A stretch of DNA of 40,772 nucleotides, taken from positions 1 to 40,772 of the forward strand of contig JAIRVY010000135.1 of assembly GCA_031253655.1 (NCBI GenBank). The letters run 5' to 3'. Positions 16,331 to 22,753 of the stretch are shown piece after piece. Below the pieces are notes generated by a model. That model worked only from the letters and a program-made list of their open reading frames with translations. It did no database searches and was not told the DNA's origin. The stretch's first letter is position 1. Every line of letters starts with the position of its first letter. The translations under genes and the position numbers were made by a program. This DNA comes from Bacteroidales bacterium (lineage in GTDB: Bacteria > Bacteroidota > Bacteroidia > Bacteroidales > WCHB1-69).

Positions 16331-16636
16331 CTACTTTTTTACACTTCTTAATTTCTTAAATCCAAGCCACGCAGCAATAACTACAACTACTATTACTGCT
16401 ATAATAGCAGTAATGTAAGATAAATCTATACCGCCGGTTCTTTTGTCTATGATAAATCGACTTCTCGGAGCATTCGCACTTTTCTTCGACTTAAACAAGT
16501 TCGTAACTCCACTGAAAATACCTTTAACACCCCCCTCTACAACCTCCCCAACAATAAATCTTCTTTTCTTTTTATGAGGGGAAGATTTTTTTATTTCGGT
16601 TTTTTCATCAAGCGAAAAATAGATATATTGTTTCAT
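16331..16636 (-). CDS. C-tail-anchored virion protein candidate, 101 aa
   Basis: 101 aa. The basic N-terminal half (KKSSPHKKKRRFIVGEVVEG) is followed by a linker and a C-terminal membrane segment (about 73-93, TAIIAVIVVVVIAAWLGF) with a Lys/Arg tail. The basic part may face the genome inside the virion. Not recognised. It lies between two other TM protein genes, three bases or fewer apart. Confidence 0.65.
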   Translation of the reverse strand: MKQYIYFSLDEKTEIKKSSPHKKKRRFIVGEVVEGGVKGIFSGVTNLFKSKKSANAPRSRFIIDKRTGGIDLSYITAIIAVIVVVVIAAWLGFKKLRSVKK

Positions 16637-16638
16637 TG

Positions 16639-16914
16639 TTATTTTTTGCGAATTAGCATAATAAGTCCTACCACTACGGCGATACTTACAACACCAAGAA
16701 TCATATACAATCCTATATTACTTTTTTGTGGATTCTGTTGGGCGTTGTAATAGCTTGTGTTTTGTACTTCTTTTCCGCCGATAATACCGCTTGCTAAATT
16801 ACCTGCACCTGTAAGAATATCTCCCGTATTGCTCAATAAAACTTCCCACCACTTGCCGCCGGTTTCTCCCCCGTTTCCATACTGTTTTTTTAATTGTGAT
16901 TGTTTTGGTATCAT
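16639..16914 (-). CDS. C-tail-anchored virion protein candidate, 91 aa
   Basis: 91 aa. A glycine-rich first half (YGNGGETGGKWWEVLLSNTG) precedes an amphipathic stretch (ILTGAGNLASGIIGG) and a C-terminal membrane segment (about 68-88) ending IRKK. Not recognised. It is the first gene after the capsid candidate and its hairpin, and shares the one-TM, basic-tail layout of its neighbours. Confidence 0.65.
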   Translation of the reverse strand: MIPKQSQLKKQYGNGGETGGKWWEVLLSNTGDILTGAGNLASGIIGGKEVQNTSYYNAQQNPQKSNIGLYMILGVVSIAVVVGLIMLIRKK

Positions 16915-16943
16915 AATCGTGTTTTTTTTGGTTTATTAATAAA

Positions 16944-16973
16944 TATGCCCTGCCCCTAAAGAGGCAGGGCATA
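16944..16973 (-). terminator. strong hairpin after the capsid candidate
   Basis: An 11-bp perfect stem (TATGCCCTGCC/GGCAGGGCATA) with an 8-base loop lies between the capsid candidate and the next structural gene. On the minus strand it is followed by an AT-rich stretch but not a clean T-run. It may be a partial terminator or an mRNA end stabiliser that keeps capsid mRNA in excess. Confidence 0.7.
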
Positions 16974-16995
16974 CCCGGTTAAAGAAAAGGTATCA

Positions 16996-17607
16996 CTAAA
17001 AACGGAAGTTGAAATTCATGGTAGCACCGGCAGGAATGTTTACCGCCATAACCAAATCGTCGCAAATTTCAAGCGGATAGTCGCTAAAGTCAATTATTAC
17101 ACGATCCGGTTGATATTGGTCAGGAGAGAAAAACTGGTTGATGTCAATATTAACCATTTTACCATGACCCAGAGGAGAGGCTTTGGTGAGTTCTATCGAG
17201 GCTTCAAAAGCATCCTGGTTGTTGGTCGTAATTAATAAAGATTTTAATTGTCTTGGGTTGGTGGCGATATATCTTTTAAACGCCTGGATAGTTGCAGCTG
17301 GGTTTCCGCTGGCAAAATCAATAGTTACACCAGGTTCAACTTCAGTACTTCCATCGAAAGCAATAGCTGCTATAGAAAAACCGTTGTCTTTTAATTCTTT
17401 TGTTGAACTTTGATTAATAGGCGCCGATGTACGCGAGGCGTTATAGTCCATTGTGTCGAAAAAAGCACCCAAAAGCGCCACTTTTTGAATTTTGTCGCTA
17501 TTGTTGGTAGCTTTGATGGTAAATTTTTCAAGCATACCATTTTGTACGCTGCGAGATAAGATATTAGCCATTTTTGAGGCTTCTATTTGTAAAATTTTTT
17601 GTGCCAT
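16996..17607 (-). CDS. major capsid protein candidate
   Basis: 203 aa, soluble, without signal or TM. It reads as alternating beta strands and turns: MLEKFTIKATNNSDKIQKVA, SLLITTNNQDAFEASIEL, DRVIIDFSDYPLEI, and a final hydrophobic strand GATMNFNFRF. That pattern suits a jelly-roll shell protein. It follows the packaging-type ATPase, precedes the run of TM proteins, and is followed by a strong hairpin, as highly expressed capsid genes often are. The length suits a single jelly roll better than a double one. No sequence motif proves it; a minor virion protein is the alternative. Confidence 0.55.
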   Translation of the reverse strand: MAQKILQIEASKMANILSRSVQNGMLEKFTIKATNNSDKIQKVALLGAFFDTMDYNASRTSAPINQSSTKELKDNGFSIAAIAFDGSTEVEPGVTIDFASGNPAATIQAFKRYIATNPRQLKSLLITTNNQDAFEASIELTKASPLGHGKMVNIDINQFFSPDQYQPDRVIIDFSDYPLEICDDLVMAVNIPAGATMNFNFRF

Positions 17608-17680
17608 GTTTTTGTTTTTTTTTATGTTAATTGTTTATTTTCTTTAAAAACAGAATCTGTATCCGGCTTAGGCCGGTCTG

Positions 17681-17818
17681 TTACTCCCCCGGCGTTAAGG
17701 GAGGTTCTTCGTTTGCTTTTTCTTTTTTGGCTTTATAAACAGAATAAGCCGAATAGCCGCCTAAAGCAAGTGCTATAATTACTATAATTGTGATGTTGTC
17801 GTTAAAAAATTTTTTCAT
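17681..17818 (-). CDS. small membrane protein, 45 aa
   Basis: Too short for the ORF track. ATG at 17818 gives MKKFFNDNITIIVIIALALG and a charged tail (KAKKEKANEEPPLTPGE). There is one membrane segment (about 9-28). It is the first gene after the 325-base gap and lies directly before the capsid candidate, so it probably opens the structural operon. Confidence 0.6.
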   Translation of the reverse strand: MKKFFNDNITIIVIIALALGGYSAYSVYKAKKEKANEEPPLTPGE

Positions 17819-18020
17819 TTGTTTATGTTATTAAAGGTTTAGTTTCAGTTAAAAAGGATTGGGGGCTTTGTTCCTACCACCACCAACGAGTCGTTTACAA
17901 CCGTTTATTTCTTCTTTATATCAAAAAAATACAACCCTTTATATTTTATTTATTAATTCGTTTTTTCGAGGTCAAAAAAGTAGTAACGAAAGATATACTT
18001 TCTCGAATTTGCATGAAAGT
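17819..18020. other. non-coding gap before the structural operon
   Basis: This is the larger part of the 325-base gap between the 45-aa gene and the 64-aa gene. No convincing gene is seen; the 65-aa plus-strand frame at 17859 has no family features. A minus-strand TTGTATTTTTTTG is a loose -7 candidate. With the tandem repeats at 18021-18068 it is the likely late-promoter region. Confidence 0.45.
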
Positions 18021-18068
18021 TCCTTAAAATACTTAAATTTTCCTCAAAATACCTGAATTGTCCTCAAT
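18021..18068. repeat. 20-bp tandem repeats, operator candidate
   Basis: TCCTTAAAATACTTAAATTT and TCCTCAAAATACCTGAATTG follow each other directly with four differences in 20, and a third partial unit TCCTCAAT follows. The exact 20-base spacing (about two helix turns) suggests a protein-binding array controlling the structural operon promoter downstream on the minus strand. Confidence 0.6.
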
Positions 18069-18069
18069 A

Positions 18070-18106
18070 AAAAAGCCCTGCGGGCAGGTAGATCTAATGT
18101 ACCTGC
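18070..18106 (-). terminator. terminator after the ATPase/DUF4248 genes
   Basis: On the minus strand a 7-bp stem (GCAGGTA/TACCTGC) overlaps a short GCCC-GCA-GGGC hairpin followed by TTTTTTATT. It ends the ATPase unit. The sequence is clearly related to the terminator at 22724. Confidence 0.7.
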
Positions 18107-18130
18107 TATTGTCGGTTAGTTTGAAAATGC
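18095..18130 (-). pseudogene. fragment related to the 76-aa gene at 22754
   Basis: On the minus strand this stretch would code FKLTDNSRYI, matching FKLADNSKYI in the gene at 22754-22984. At DNA level GTACCTGCTATTGTCGGTTAG resembles GTACTTGCTGTTGTCGGCTAG. In both places a related CCTGC...GCAGGGCTTTTTT terminator lies just downstream, so a gene end was duplicated and the copy here lost its reading frame. Confidence 0.6.
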
Positions 18131-18143
18131 AATGACAGCAAAA

Positions 18144-18338
18144 TTACGGCTCTCCCAGATGATTCACAATTTCGTTTATCTGTTTGATGCTGTAATAATA
18201 CCCGTCAGGTTTGATATGTTGTAAACTTTTACACCTTAGCCACGATTTAAAAGTTTTGGAGCATACACAGTACGCCCGGGCTAATTCTTTCAGCAATCTG
18301 GGTTTGTCGGTTATTTTTTCTCTCTGTCTTGTTTCCAT
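18144..18338 (-). CDS. DUF4248-like small protein
   Basis: 64 aa. LLKELARAYCVCSKTFKSWL near residue 15 and KQINEIVNHLGEP at the end match DUF4248, a small helical, probably HTH-like family frequent in Bacteroidota mobile elements. It may bind DNA. It overlaps the end of the ATPase gene by 28 bases, so both should be co-translated. Confidence 0.65.
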   Translation of the reverse strand: METRQREKITDKPRLLKELARAYCVCSKTFKSWLRCKSLQHIKPDGYYYSIKQINEIVNHLGEP

Positions 18339-18907
18339 AGTGCGCGTATTTGTTCATCAATTAGCAATATCTTATAGTAGTAAGGGTTGCCGGCTTCTAC
18401 TTTCTTTTTTATATCAGCCTGCATTTTTATTATTTTTTCAAATAGTTCGGGGTAAACATCTTTTTTTCGGGAAACAAAACTTTCAACGGTATTAAATAAG
18501 ATAAGATAACTGGTAAAGGTGAAACATTTTGGCGGTACTTGTCTAAGTCCGTGTGCTACAAAATACAGGTCAATGCCGTGGTGTCTGCGGCGTATATACA
18601 GATATTGCATCATTGCCGGCGTTTGTTCATCTAAATATGCCATAGCATCATCAAGTACCAAAATGCCTCCGGAATAGTTGTTTTTTATTGCTTCTAACGT
18701 TTTGGGACCTTCGTAAATCATACGCGCATGCCCTGTGAAGGTTCTTATTTGTTCGTTTGTAATGAGTGGCAATTTACGCCACTCCAAACCATCGGGCGTT
18801 ACAACCAATCCTTTTTTCCCAGTAAGTAATACGGAATTTGCAATAAAAGTAGTTTTACCTGTTCCGTTTACTCCTACTATTAGTGTGAGTTCAGTTTTTC
18901 GTATCAT
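18311..18907 (-). CDS. FtsK/HerA-type ATPase, packaging ATPase candidate
   Basis: 198 aa. The Walker A is GVNGTGKT (12-19), the Walker B is GILVLDDA (81-88), and RRRHHGIDLYFVAHGLRQVP (106-125) is the Arg/sensor region typical of the HerA-FtsK group. The size is that of genome-packaging ATPases of tailless membrane viruses, near 200-230 aa, and far below terminases. Zot of filamentous phages shares the R-H-x-G-x-D pattern and is the main alternative. The capsid candidate follows two genes later, and lysis genes argue against a filamentous phage. A rightward promoter sits just upstream of its start. Confidence 0.75.
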   Translation of the reverse strand: MIRKTELTLIVGVNGTGKTTFIANSVLLTGKKGLVVTPDGLEWRKLPLITNEQIRTFTGHARMIYEGPKTLEAIKNNYSGGILVLDDAMAYLDEQTPAMMQYLYIRRRHHGIDLYFVAHGLRQVPPKCFTFTSYLILFNTVESFVSRKKDVYPELFEKIIKMQADIKKKVEAGNPYYYKILLIDEQIRALWKQDREKK

Positions 18908-18912
18908 TATAA

Positions 18913-18942
18913 TTGGTTCATATTGTTTTTATTATATTTTTG
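18913..18942 (+). promoter_or_regulatory. promoter of convergent small RNA A
   Basis: TTG, 19 bases, TATTTTTG fits the Bacteroidota consensus exactly. The same boxes and almost the same 30 bases (AATTGGTTCATATTG) occur at 20719-20748. It points away from the ATPase gene and toward the 3' end of the nuclease-like gene. Confidence 0.7.
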
Positions 18943-18945
18943 CAG

Positions 18946-19043
18946 CGTGATTTTCATACAGTGCAGAAAATTAAAAACTGTTAGCGTCGATGTTTTTAGC
19001 AGTATCACGAAAAAAAGGAGCCCAAGTTTATTTGGGCTTTTTT
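18946..19043 (+). ncRNA. small RNA candidate A
   Basis: A region of about 98 bases between the promoter and the hairpin AGCCCAA-GTTTAT-TTGGGCT with six Ts (19019-19043). CGTGAT at its start pairs with ATCACG at 19004-19009, enclosing further possible stems (ACAGT/ACTGT). The terminator lies inside the last codons of the convergent gene at 19028, and works on both strands. No ORF is convincing. Seen: promoter, fold and terminator. Inferred: a stable RNA. Confidence 0.55.
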
Positions 19044-19426
19044 AATATGTCAAAGGCGGTTAGTAGCCAATTTTTACCTTTATCAATAGCTATAACGAAT
19101 CTAAAACCCTCACCTTCAAAAACTTTTTTATGTGATTCTGATTTTTTTAAATTTACATTTCCATGTTCTACAATAAGAATAATAAATGTTGCAAAATCAA
19201 ATCCAAGTCTTTTTATTTCGGAGCCATGCTTTTCGAAAATATGTTTTAATCCATATCCTTTGTTTGTTTTCGGGTCATTCTTGCCCCAAACAATATCAAT
19301 ATATCCTATATCGTTACGAAATAAAGCTTTGGTACATTCTCCTTCTTTTACTTTTAAAAGATGTTTTATTGCTTTAGTTCCTTGTTTTTCAAATTGTGTG
19401 TAAGTTGTTCCAAATTTACTTTTCAT
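19028..19426 (-). CDS. barnase/colicin E5-like (PBECR-type) nuclease domain
   Basis: 132 aa. NKGYGLKHIFEKHGSEIKRL (about 55-75) and the end RFVIAIDKGKNWLLTAFDIL match phage BECR-fold nucleases (the PBECR families), in which a Lys/His-bearing helix and the W-x-L-T-A-F strand form the RNase core. It is probably an RNase toxin or effector. It overlaps the 156-aa gene by 11 bases. No immunity gene with clear features follows; instead a convergent RNA candidate meets its 3' end. Confidence 0.6.
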   Translation of the reverse strand: MKSKFGTTYTQFEKQGTKAIKHLLKVKEGECTKALFRNDIGYIDIVWGKNDPKTNKGYGLKHIFEKHGSEIKRLGFDFATFIILIVEHGNVNLKKSESHKKVFEGEGFRFVIAIDKGKNWLLTAFDILKKPK

Positions 19427-19886
19427 CTTCTTTCTTATTTGGTTGAATAAATTCAGGTTCCGGTTTTTTGTTGAAATGAAAGGCGGCTACTTTCGCTCCA
19501 TAAATGGTGAGTACTGTAGTTAAAAACACTACGCCTGGTGATAGATTAAAGGAGGTGGTTTTAAGATAGGCAGCGCACGCCTGTACGAGTGTATCGCGTT
19601 CATCGGCTTCTACCTTTGTTTCTTCACGGGTAATTCCCTTGCAAATGAAAGATAATGGAATAATCATTAAGTAGTCCATCAAAGAGATTATAATCTCTGC
19701 GGTGGGTTCGTTCAGTTTTAGCATATTCAGTTCCGTCCTTACATCTTTGTCGGAGATATGCTCTTTGGGGTCTTCCGGCATCGGTTCCGGCTCCGATTCT
19801 ATGAAAGCCGGTTCTTCGTAAGCCTGTATCTCCGCCTGGCGGCTTTCGTGCCACAGGGCGGCCTCATCTTTTAATACTTCGCTCAT
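19416..19886 (-). CDS. hypothetical protein with hydrophobic segments, 156 aa
   Basis: Not recognised. The acidic, proline-rich N-terminus (EPAFIESEPEPMPEDPKEHI) is followed by two hydrophobic stretches (about 63-83 and 115-135) that may be membrane segments, and a charged tail. The codons are more GC-rich than the nuclease-like gene it overlaps. It is cotranscribed with the 92-aa gene three bases upstream. A virion-assembly membrane protein is possible. Confidence 0.6.
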   Translation of the reverse strand: MSEVLKDEAALWHESRQAEIQAYEEPAFIESEPEPMPEDPKEHISDKDVRTELNMLKLNEPTAEIIISLMDYLMIIPLSFICKGITREETKVEADERDTLVQACAAYLKTTSFNLSPGVVFLTTVLTIYGAKVAAFHFNKKPEPEFIQPNKKEDEK

Positions 19887-19889
19887 GGT

Positions 19890-20168
19890 TTATCCTTTCT
19901 TTGCTAAGGTGATTAATTCTTTTAAGAGCGGAATCAGTTTTTTCTGTTCTTTGGGCTGGCTTAGTTGAAACACCCGGAGTGTTTGATTGTAACTTCTACC
20001 GCAAACCGTAGCATAAATTACATCGTTTTCCACTTCAATAACCAATACGTTTTTCTTCTCGTTGCCTGTAAGCGGATACTCTTTCAATTTGTTTTCCAGT
20101 AGCGGCGCCAAAGTTTCGTCGTTCAGTACCTTGTCAATTATGGAACTTCCTAATATTTTACTAAACAT
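19890..20168 (-). CDS. hypothetical protein, 92 aa
   Basis: Not recognised. 92 aa, helical N-terminus (KILGSSIIDKVLNDETLAPL), then a short beta part (NVLVIEVENDVIYATVCGRS) and a helical end. No membrane segment. It overlaps the RHH/coiled-coil gene by eight bases and precedes the 156-aa gene, forming a tight three-gene unit before the ATPase. Confidence 0.6.
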   Translation of the reverse strand: MFSKILGSSIIDKVLNDETLAPLLENKLKEYPLTGNEKKNVLVIEVENDVIYATVCGRSYNQTLRVFQLSQPKEQKKLIPLLKELITLAKKG

Positions 20169-20703
20169 TTTCCAACTCCTTTCTCATTTGGTTAATAATA
20201 TGGTCGGGCACGCTGGAAAGGTCGCCATTTAAGGAACCAATCTCGAAGCGGGAATGAATAAAGAAGTTTACCACATCGGAAATGGTCCACTCCTGTTTAC
20301 GTTTCTTGCCTTCGCGGATGGCAACATAATTTAAGATTTGTATGTTGAGCGGGTCAAGGGTTAGTACAGTTCCACCGGCAGGAACGCCGGCAACCGGCGT
20401 TAAATCTTCCATCTCTTTTTTTAACTCATCGTATTCTCTTACTAATTTTACATGGTTTTGTCTTTCTTTTTCAATTTGTGAATCGTAATGTTCCTTTATT
20501 GCAATAACCTCTTTTTGCAGCTCGGTAACCTTTTCCTGGTTGCCTCTATTAATTTGCATAGGATTGTTGTACCGTTCAAGCAAGGTATTAAACATTTGGT
20601 CCTGTGTTTGAAAATCGCCGGAAGCCATTAACTCCGATAAATCTTTTTTGGTTTGCGGAAACAACCGGCATGAGTAGGTTTCTGTTTTTTGTGTTTCTGT
20701 CAT
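20161..20703 (-). CDS. RHH-like, coiled-coil DNA-binding protein candidate
   Basis: 180 aa from ATG at 20703; the ORF-track start at 20778 runs back through the small-RNA promoter and is unlikely. The N-terminus (YSCRLFPQTKKDLSELMASG) looks like a ribbon-helix-helix start. About residues 55-100 are a charged coiled coil (EKVTELQKEVIAIKEHYDSQ), followed by a globular end with WTISDVVNFFIHSRF. It may regulate the middle operon or help partition or package DNA. Confidence 0.6.
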   Translation of the reverse strand: MTETQKTETYSCRLFPQTKKDLSELMASGDFQTQDQMFNTLLERYNNPMQINRGNQEKVTELQKEVIAIKEHYDSQIEKERQNHVKLVREYDELKKEMEDLTPVAGVPAGGTVLTLDPLNIQILNYVAIREGKKRKQEWTISDVVNFFIHSRFEIGSLNGDLSSVPDHIINQMRKELENV

Positions 20704-20718
20704 TTTTTTTGTGTTTAA

Positions 20719-20748
20719 TTGGTTTATATTGATTTTATTATATTTTTG
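20719..20748 (+). promoter_or_regulatory. promoter of convergent small RNA B
   Basis: TTG, 19 bases, TATTTTTG, as at 18913-18942; the two share the sequence around both boxes. It starts just upstream of the minus-strand gene at 20703 and points right. Confidence 0.7.
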
Positions 20749-20752
20749 CAGG

Positions 20753-20835
20753 GTTGAATTCGGAAGGCGAAAAAACAAGTAGAGTTTGCGAAGCGTTCAA
20801 GGTAACTCCTTTATACCGCAAACTCTATTTTATTT
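20753..20835 (+). ncRNA. small RNA candidate B
   Basis: About 80 bases ending in an 11-bp stem, TAGAGTTTGCG (20780-20790) with CGCAAACTCTA (20817-20827), followed by TTTTATTTATTT. The loop holds a minor AAGG/CCTT hairpin. The 3' arm runs into the last codons of the convergent gene at 20811. It may be a stable RNA or just a bidirectional terminator; the promoter favours the former. Confidence 0.5.
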
Positions 20836-21254
20836 ATTTCTAAATTATAATAAAAATAACCGCCTTTCTGCATTTGGACTGTAATTCTAATATGTTCAAG
20901 TTTTTCATCTATATTGCATTTTACTTTAAAATTTAAGTAACCAATAACAACCTCAGAATCTTTTTCTTTTCTGTTTCCAAAATTATTTAACATAGCATAT
21001 TGTATGAGTTTTGGAAGAATTTGTATTACTGCTGACTTTTTTTTATAAATTGCTCCTCCCATTGCTGTTTTTCTGCCTCCGGTAACAGTTATTTTAATAG
21101 TCAATTTTGTATCTTCATTCACAATGTTTTGTCCAGCAAGTTCTGTTTTTACATAATTGATAATATATTTTCTAAGTTCTTTACCCGACATATTACTAAA
21201 TAAATCCTGAGTTTTTACAGATGGGATTACCTTTTGTATGTATTTTTTATCCAT
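20811..21254 (-). CDS. LPD3-like polyvalent-type domain protein (paralogue 1)
   Basis: 147 aa. It is homologous to the protein at 24190: both have a V-K-T start region, an N-I/T-V-N-[ED] turn, NNFGnRKEnD, GYLNFK, and a final Y-Y-N-x-E strand. The layout (two beta halves joined by a helix, ending in a strand with Tyr-Tyr) resembles LPD3-type domains found beside phage nuclease toxins. The function is not established. It starts leftward after a gap that holds CI-type palindromes, so the repressor may control it. Confidence 0.5.
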   Translation of the reverse strand: MDKKYIQKVIPSVKTQDLFSNMSGKELRKYIINYVKTELAGQNIVNEDTKLTIKITVTGGRKTAMGGAIYKKKSAVIQILPKLIQYAMLNNFGNRKEKDSEVVIGYLNFKVKCNIDEKLEHIRITVQMQKGGYFYYNLEINKIEFAV

Positions 21255-21488
21255 TCTTTTTATTATTAATGTATTAATTATTGTTTTTTAGTGCTGTTTA
21301 CCTGTTTACAAAAAATGTTTACCGGATGTTTTCAAATGTAAACTCAGTGTGTACAGGGTGTGTTTTTGGAAGGATTTTGCTGTTTACGGGCGCAGACGTG
21401 ATTTTGAAGGTAAAAATGAGCATAAAATTGTCGGCTTTTGTTAATTCGTTGGTTGATTGTAGTTTCTGTTTTTTGTATTGTGGCTTTG

Positions 21489-21547
21489 AAACAATGTATT
21501 GTGTTTTTGAAAAACTGCGTTTTGTTCTTGAAACAATGAATTATGTT
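21489..21547. promoter_or_regulatory. CI-type operators, middle operon
   Basis: AAACAATGTATTGTGTTT (21489-21506) differs only in its two central bases from the site at 29027 next to the repressor gene. A weaker copy AAACAATGAATTATGTT follows at 21531. They lie upstream of the leftward gene at 21254. Confidence 0.65.
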
Positions 21548-21676
21548 AAAAACAAAATTTTAGTTTTTGCGAGCGTTGCCGCCAATATATAAATTTTTAC
21601 ATTTGCCGCCAAAATGATGTTTCCGGAATTTTTTTACTCTGTGTGTGTGCAGTGATACTTCGTATAAGTTGCTTTT

Positions 21677-21858
21677 TTTTAGTGATTTTAGTGCTATGGT
21701 GCTATGTTTTAGAAGTAGTTGATTTTCAGGCAGCACTAAATTGATTAGTACTTTAGTGCTATTTAGTGCTATTTTAGTGCTACAAAAAACAGGGTTTAAC
21801 TATTTGTGTTTTAAATCGTTACAAAGTTAGTACTTTTAGTGCTCACTAAAGTACTAAA
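21677..21858. repeat. iteron array and palindrome
   Basis: TTTAGTGCTA occurs at 21687, 21752, 21762 and 21773, with shorter or inverted versions at 21697, 21732 and 21835. The right end is a large imperfect palindrome, TTAGTACTTTTAGTG facing CACTAAAGTACTAA. An AT-rich stretch follows. This is the layout of an iteron origin. Confidence 0.65.
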
Positions 21859-22133
21859 ATTTAGGTAAAAATATCTAAGTATCATTGCAGAAAAAAATAT
21901 AAAAAAAAGATATATTACTATATATAAGCGCATTACATTTTTTTGTTGAATTGTTGATATACAAAAGCACCAATTTTTTTTTCAAAAGCAAGGGGGGCGC
22001 GGGGAAAATAATGATTAATGCTTAATGGTTAGTGATTAATTGGCTGCCGCGATTTGCCTTCTTTCTTCTTTTTGAAAATATATTTTGGTGCTTTGGATTG
22101 ACAACCCTCTGAGAATTGAATATTTGAAATGAA

Positions 22134-22163
22134 ACAAGCCCATAGTGTTGAATATGGGCTTGT
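22134..22163 (-). terminator. terminator after the YafQ-type toxin gene
   Basis: An 11-bp perfect stem (ACAAGCCCATA/TATGGGCTTGT) with an 8-base loop begins 24 bases after the toxin stop. On the minus strand TTTCATTTC follows. Confidence 0.75.
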
Positions 22164-22186
22164 GGTGAGGGTAAAGTAAGGATTAT

Positions 22187-22465
22187 TTATCGAAATAAAT
22201 CAGAATGAGTTCCCGTATGGGTTAAAACTACAGTTACAGTGTTTTTATTTACATACCATATAAGTAACCAGTTGGGTTGCAAATGCGCTTCCCACATATT
22301 CGAGTAATTGCCGCTTAATTTATGCGTTTTATACTTGTCTACCGGTAATGTTCCTGTGGCAATAAGTATTTTAATAGCATCATTTAGCAATTCCATATTA
22401 TAGGACCGCTTTTGCATCAATTTTGCCTGTTTTTTAAATTCGTTGGTATATTCAATAGAATACAT
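22187..22465 (-). CDS. YafQ/RelE-family toxin
   Basis: 92 aa, full length for YafQ. Family marks are YTNEFKKQAKLMQKR, the short central HKLSGNYSNMWEAHLQPNWL, LIWYV and the end LTHTGTHSDLF. YafQ toxins are ribosome-dependent mRNA interferases using conserved His residues, and these are kept. It follows the antitoxin candidate by six bases, in the usual antitoxin-toxin order, and ends at a clear terminator. Confidence 0.9.
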   Translation of the reverse strand: MYSIEYTNEFKKQAKLMQKRSYNMELLNDAIKILIATGTLPVDKYKTHKLSGNYSNMWEAHLQPNWLLIWYVNKNTVTVVLTHTGTHSDLFR

Positions 22466-22471
22466 ACTTGA

Positions 22472-22672
22472 TTACTGTAATATTTCTTCCAATGGATTTT
22501 TAGTATTTTTTAATTTGAGAGTTTTGCCGGATTGTAATTCACTCATTGACTTTTTAAATGAATGGGTAGGCAGTTTTTCTTCCATTCTAAAAATACCTAA
22601 TGTCAATAAGTAATTTAATGTTTGCACTGCCATTCTATTTCTTGTATTGTAATGTAATGTAACTGTCGCCAT
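22472..22672 (-). CDS. antitoxin of the YafQ-type pair
   Basis: About 66 aa starting MATVTLHYNTRNRMAVQTLN (the track adds two residues from an earlier ATG at 22678). A beta-strand start followed by helices and a charged, partly disordered tail (SELQSGKTLKLKNTKNPL) is the usual antitoxin layout. The -7 box lies about 20 bases upstream, so the pair has its own transcript. Confidence 0.75.
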   Translation of the reverse strand: MATVTLHYNTRNRMAVQTLNYLLTLGIFRMEEKLPTHSFKKSMSELQSGKTLKLKNTKNPLEEILQ

Positions 22673-22691
22673 TGTCATATTTTTGATGCGG

Positions 22692-22699
22692 CAAAAATA
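22692..22699 (-). promoter_or_regulatory. -7 box of the toxin-antitoxin pair
   Basis: On the minus strand TATTTTTG followed by CC, the same form as the tRNA promoters. The 5' leader would be very short. No exact TTG is seen at the -33 spacing. Confidence 0.5.
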
Positions 22700-22715
22700 G
22701 TATATTTTTCATTGT

Positions 22716-22747
22716 AAATAAAAAAGCCCTGCGGGTGGCAGGGCTTC
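22716..22747 (-). terminator. terminator after the 76-aa gene
   Basis: A stem of 9 bp (AAGCCCTGC/GCAGGGCTT) with a five-base loop is followed on the minus strand by TTTTTTATTT. It ends the transcript of the genes at 22754 and 22974. Confidence 0.85.
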
Positions 22748-22753
22748 GGATAC

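Larger units (their letters stand above)
21255..22133. other. long non-coding region, probable replication origin and regulatory block
   Basis: About 880 bases without a convincing gene. From left to right it holds CI-like palindromes (21489 and 21531), iterons with an imperfect palindrome (21677-21858), a very AT-rich stretch (about 21860-21970), a G-rich stretch (AAGGGGGGCGCGGGG near 21990) and a TTAATG-type word repeat (22010-22042). The plus-strand frame at 21281 is rejected as chance. Confidence 0.6.

Noticed and set aside
17859-18056. 65-aa plus-strand ORF in the gap before the structural operon
   Set aside because: No family features, and it reads through the tandem 20-bp repeats.
18311-18907. 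Filamentous (inovirus) reading based on the Zot-like ATPase motif
   Set aside because: The element also has a glucosaminidase, holin and spanin candidates, a collagen-like spike and a large primase-helicase, and is much longer than typical inoviruses. The Zot resemblance is kept only as an alternative for the ATPase itself.
21281-21592. 103-aa plus-strand ORF in the long gap
   Set aside because: Its composition (many Phe, Cys, Val) is that of translated non-coding DNA. It contains the repressor palindromes and shows no domain or start signal.
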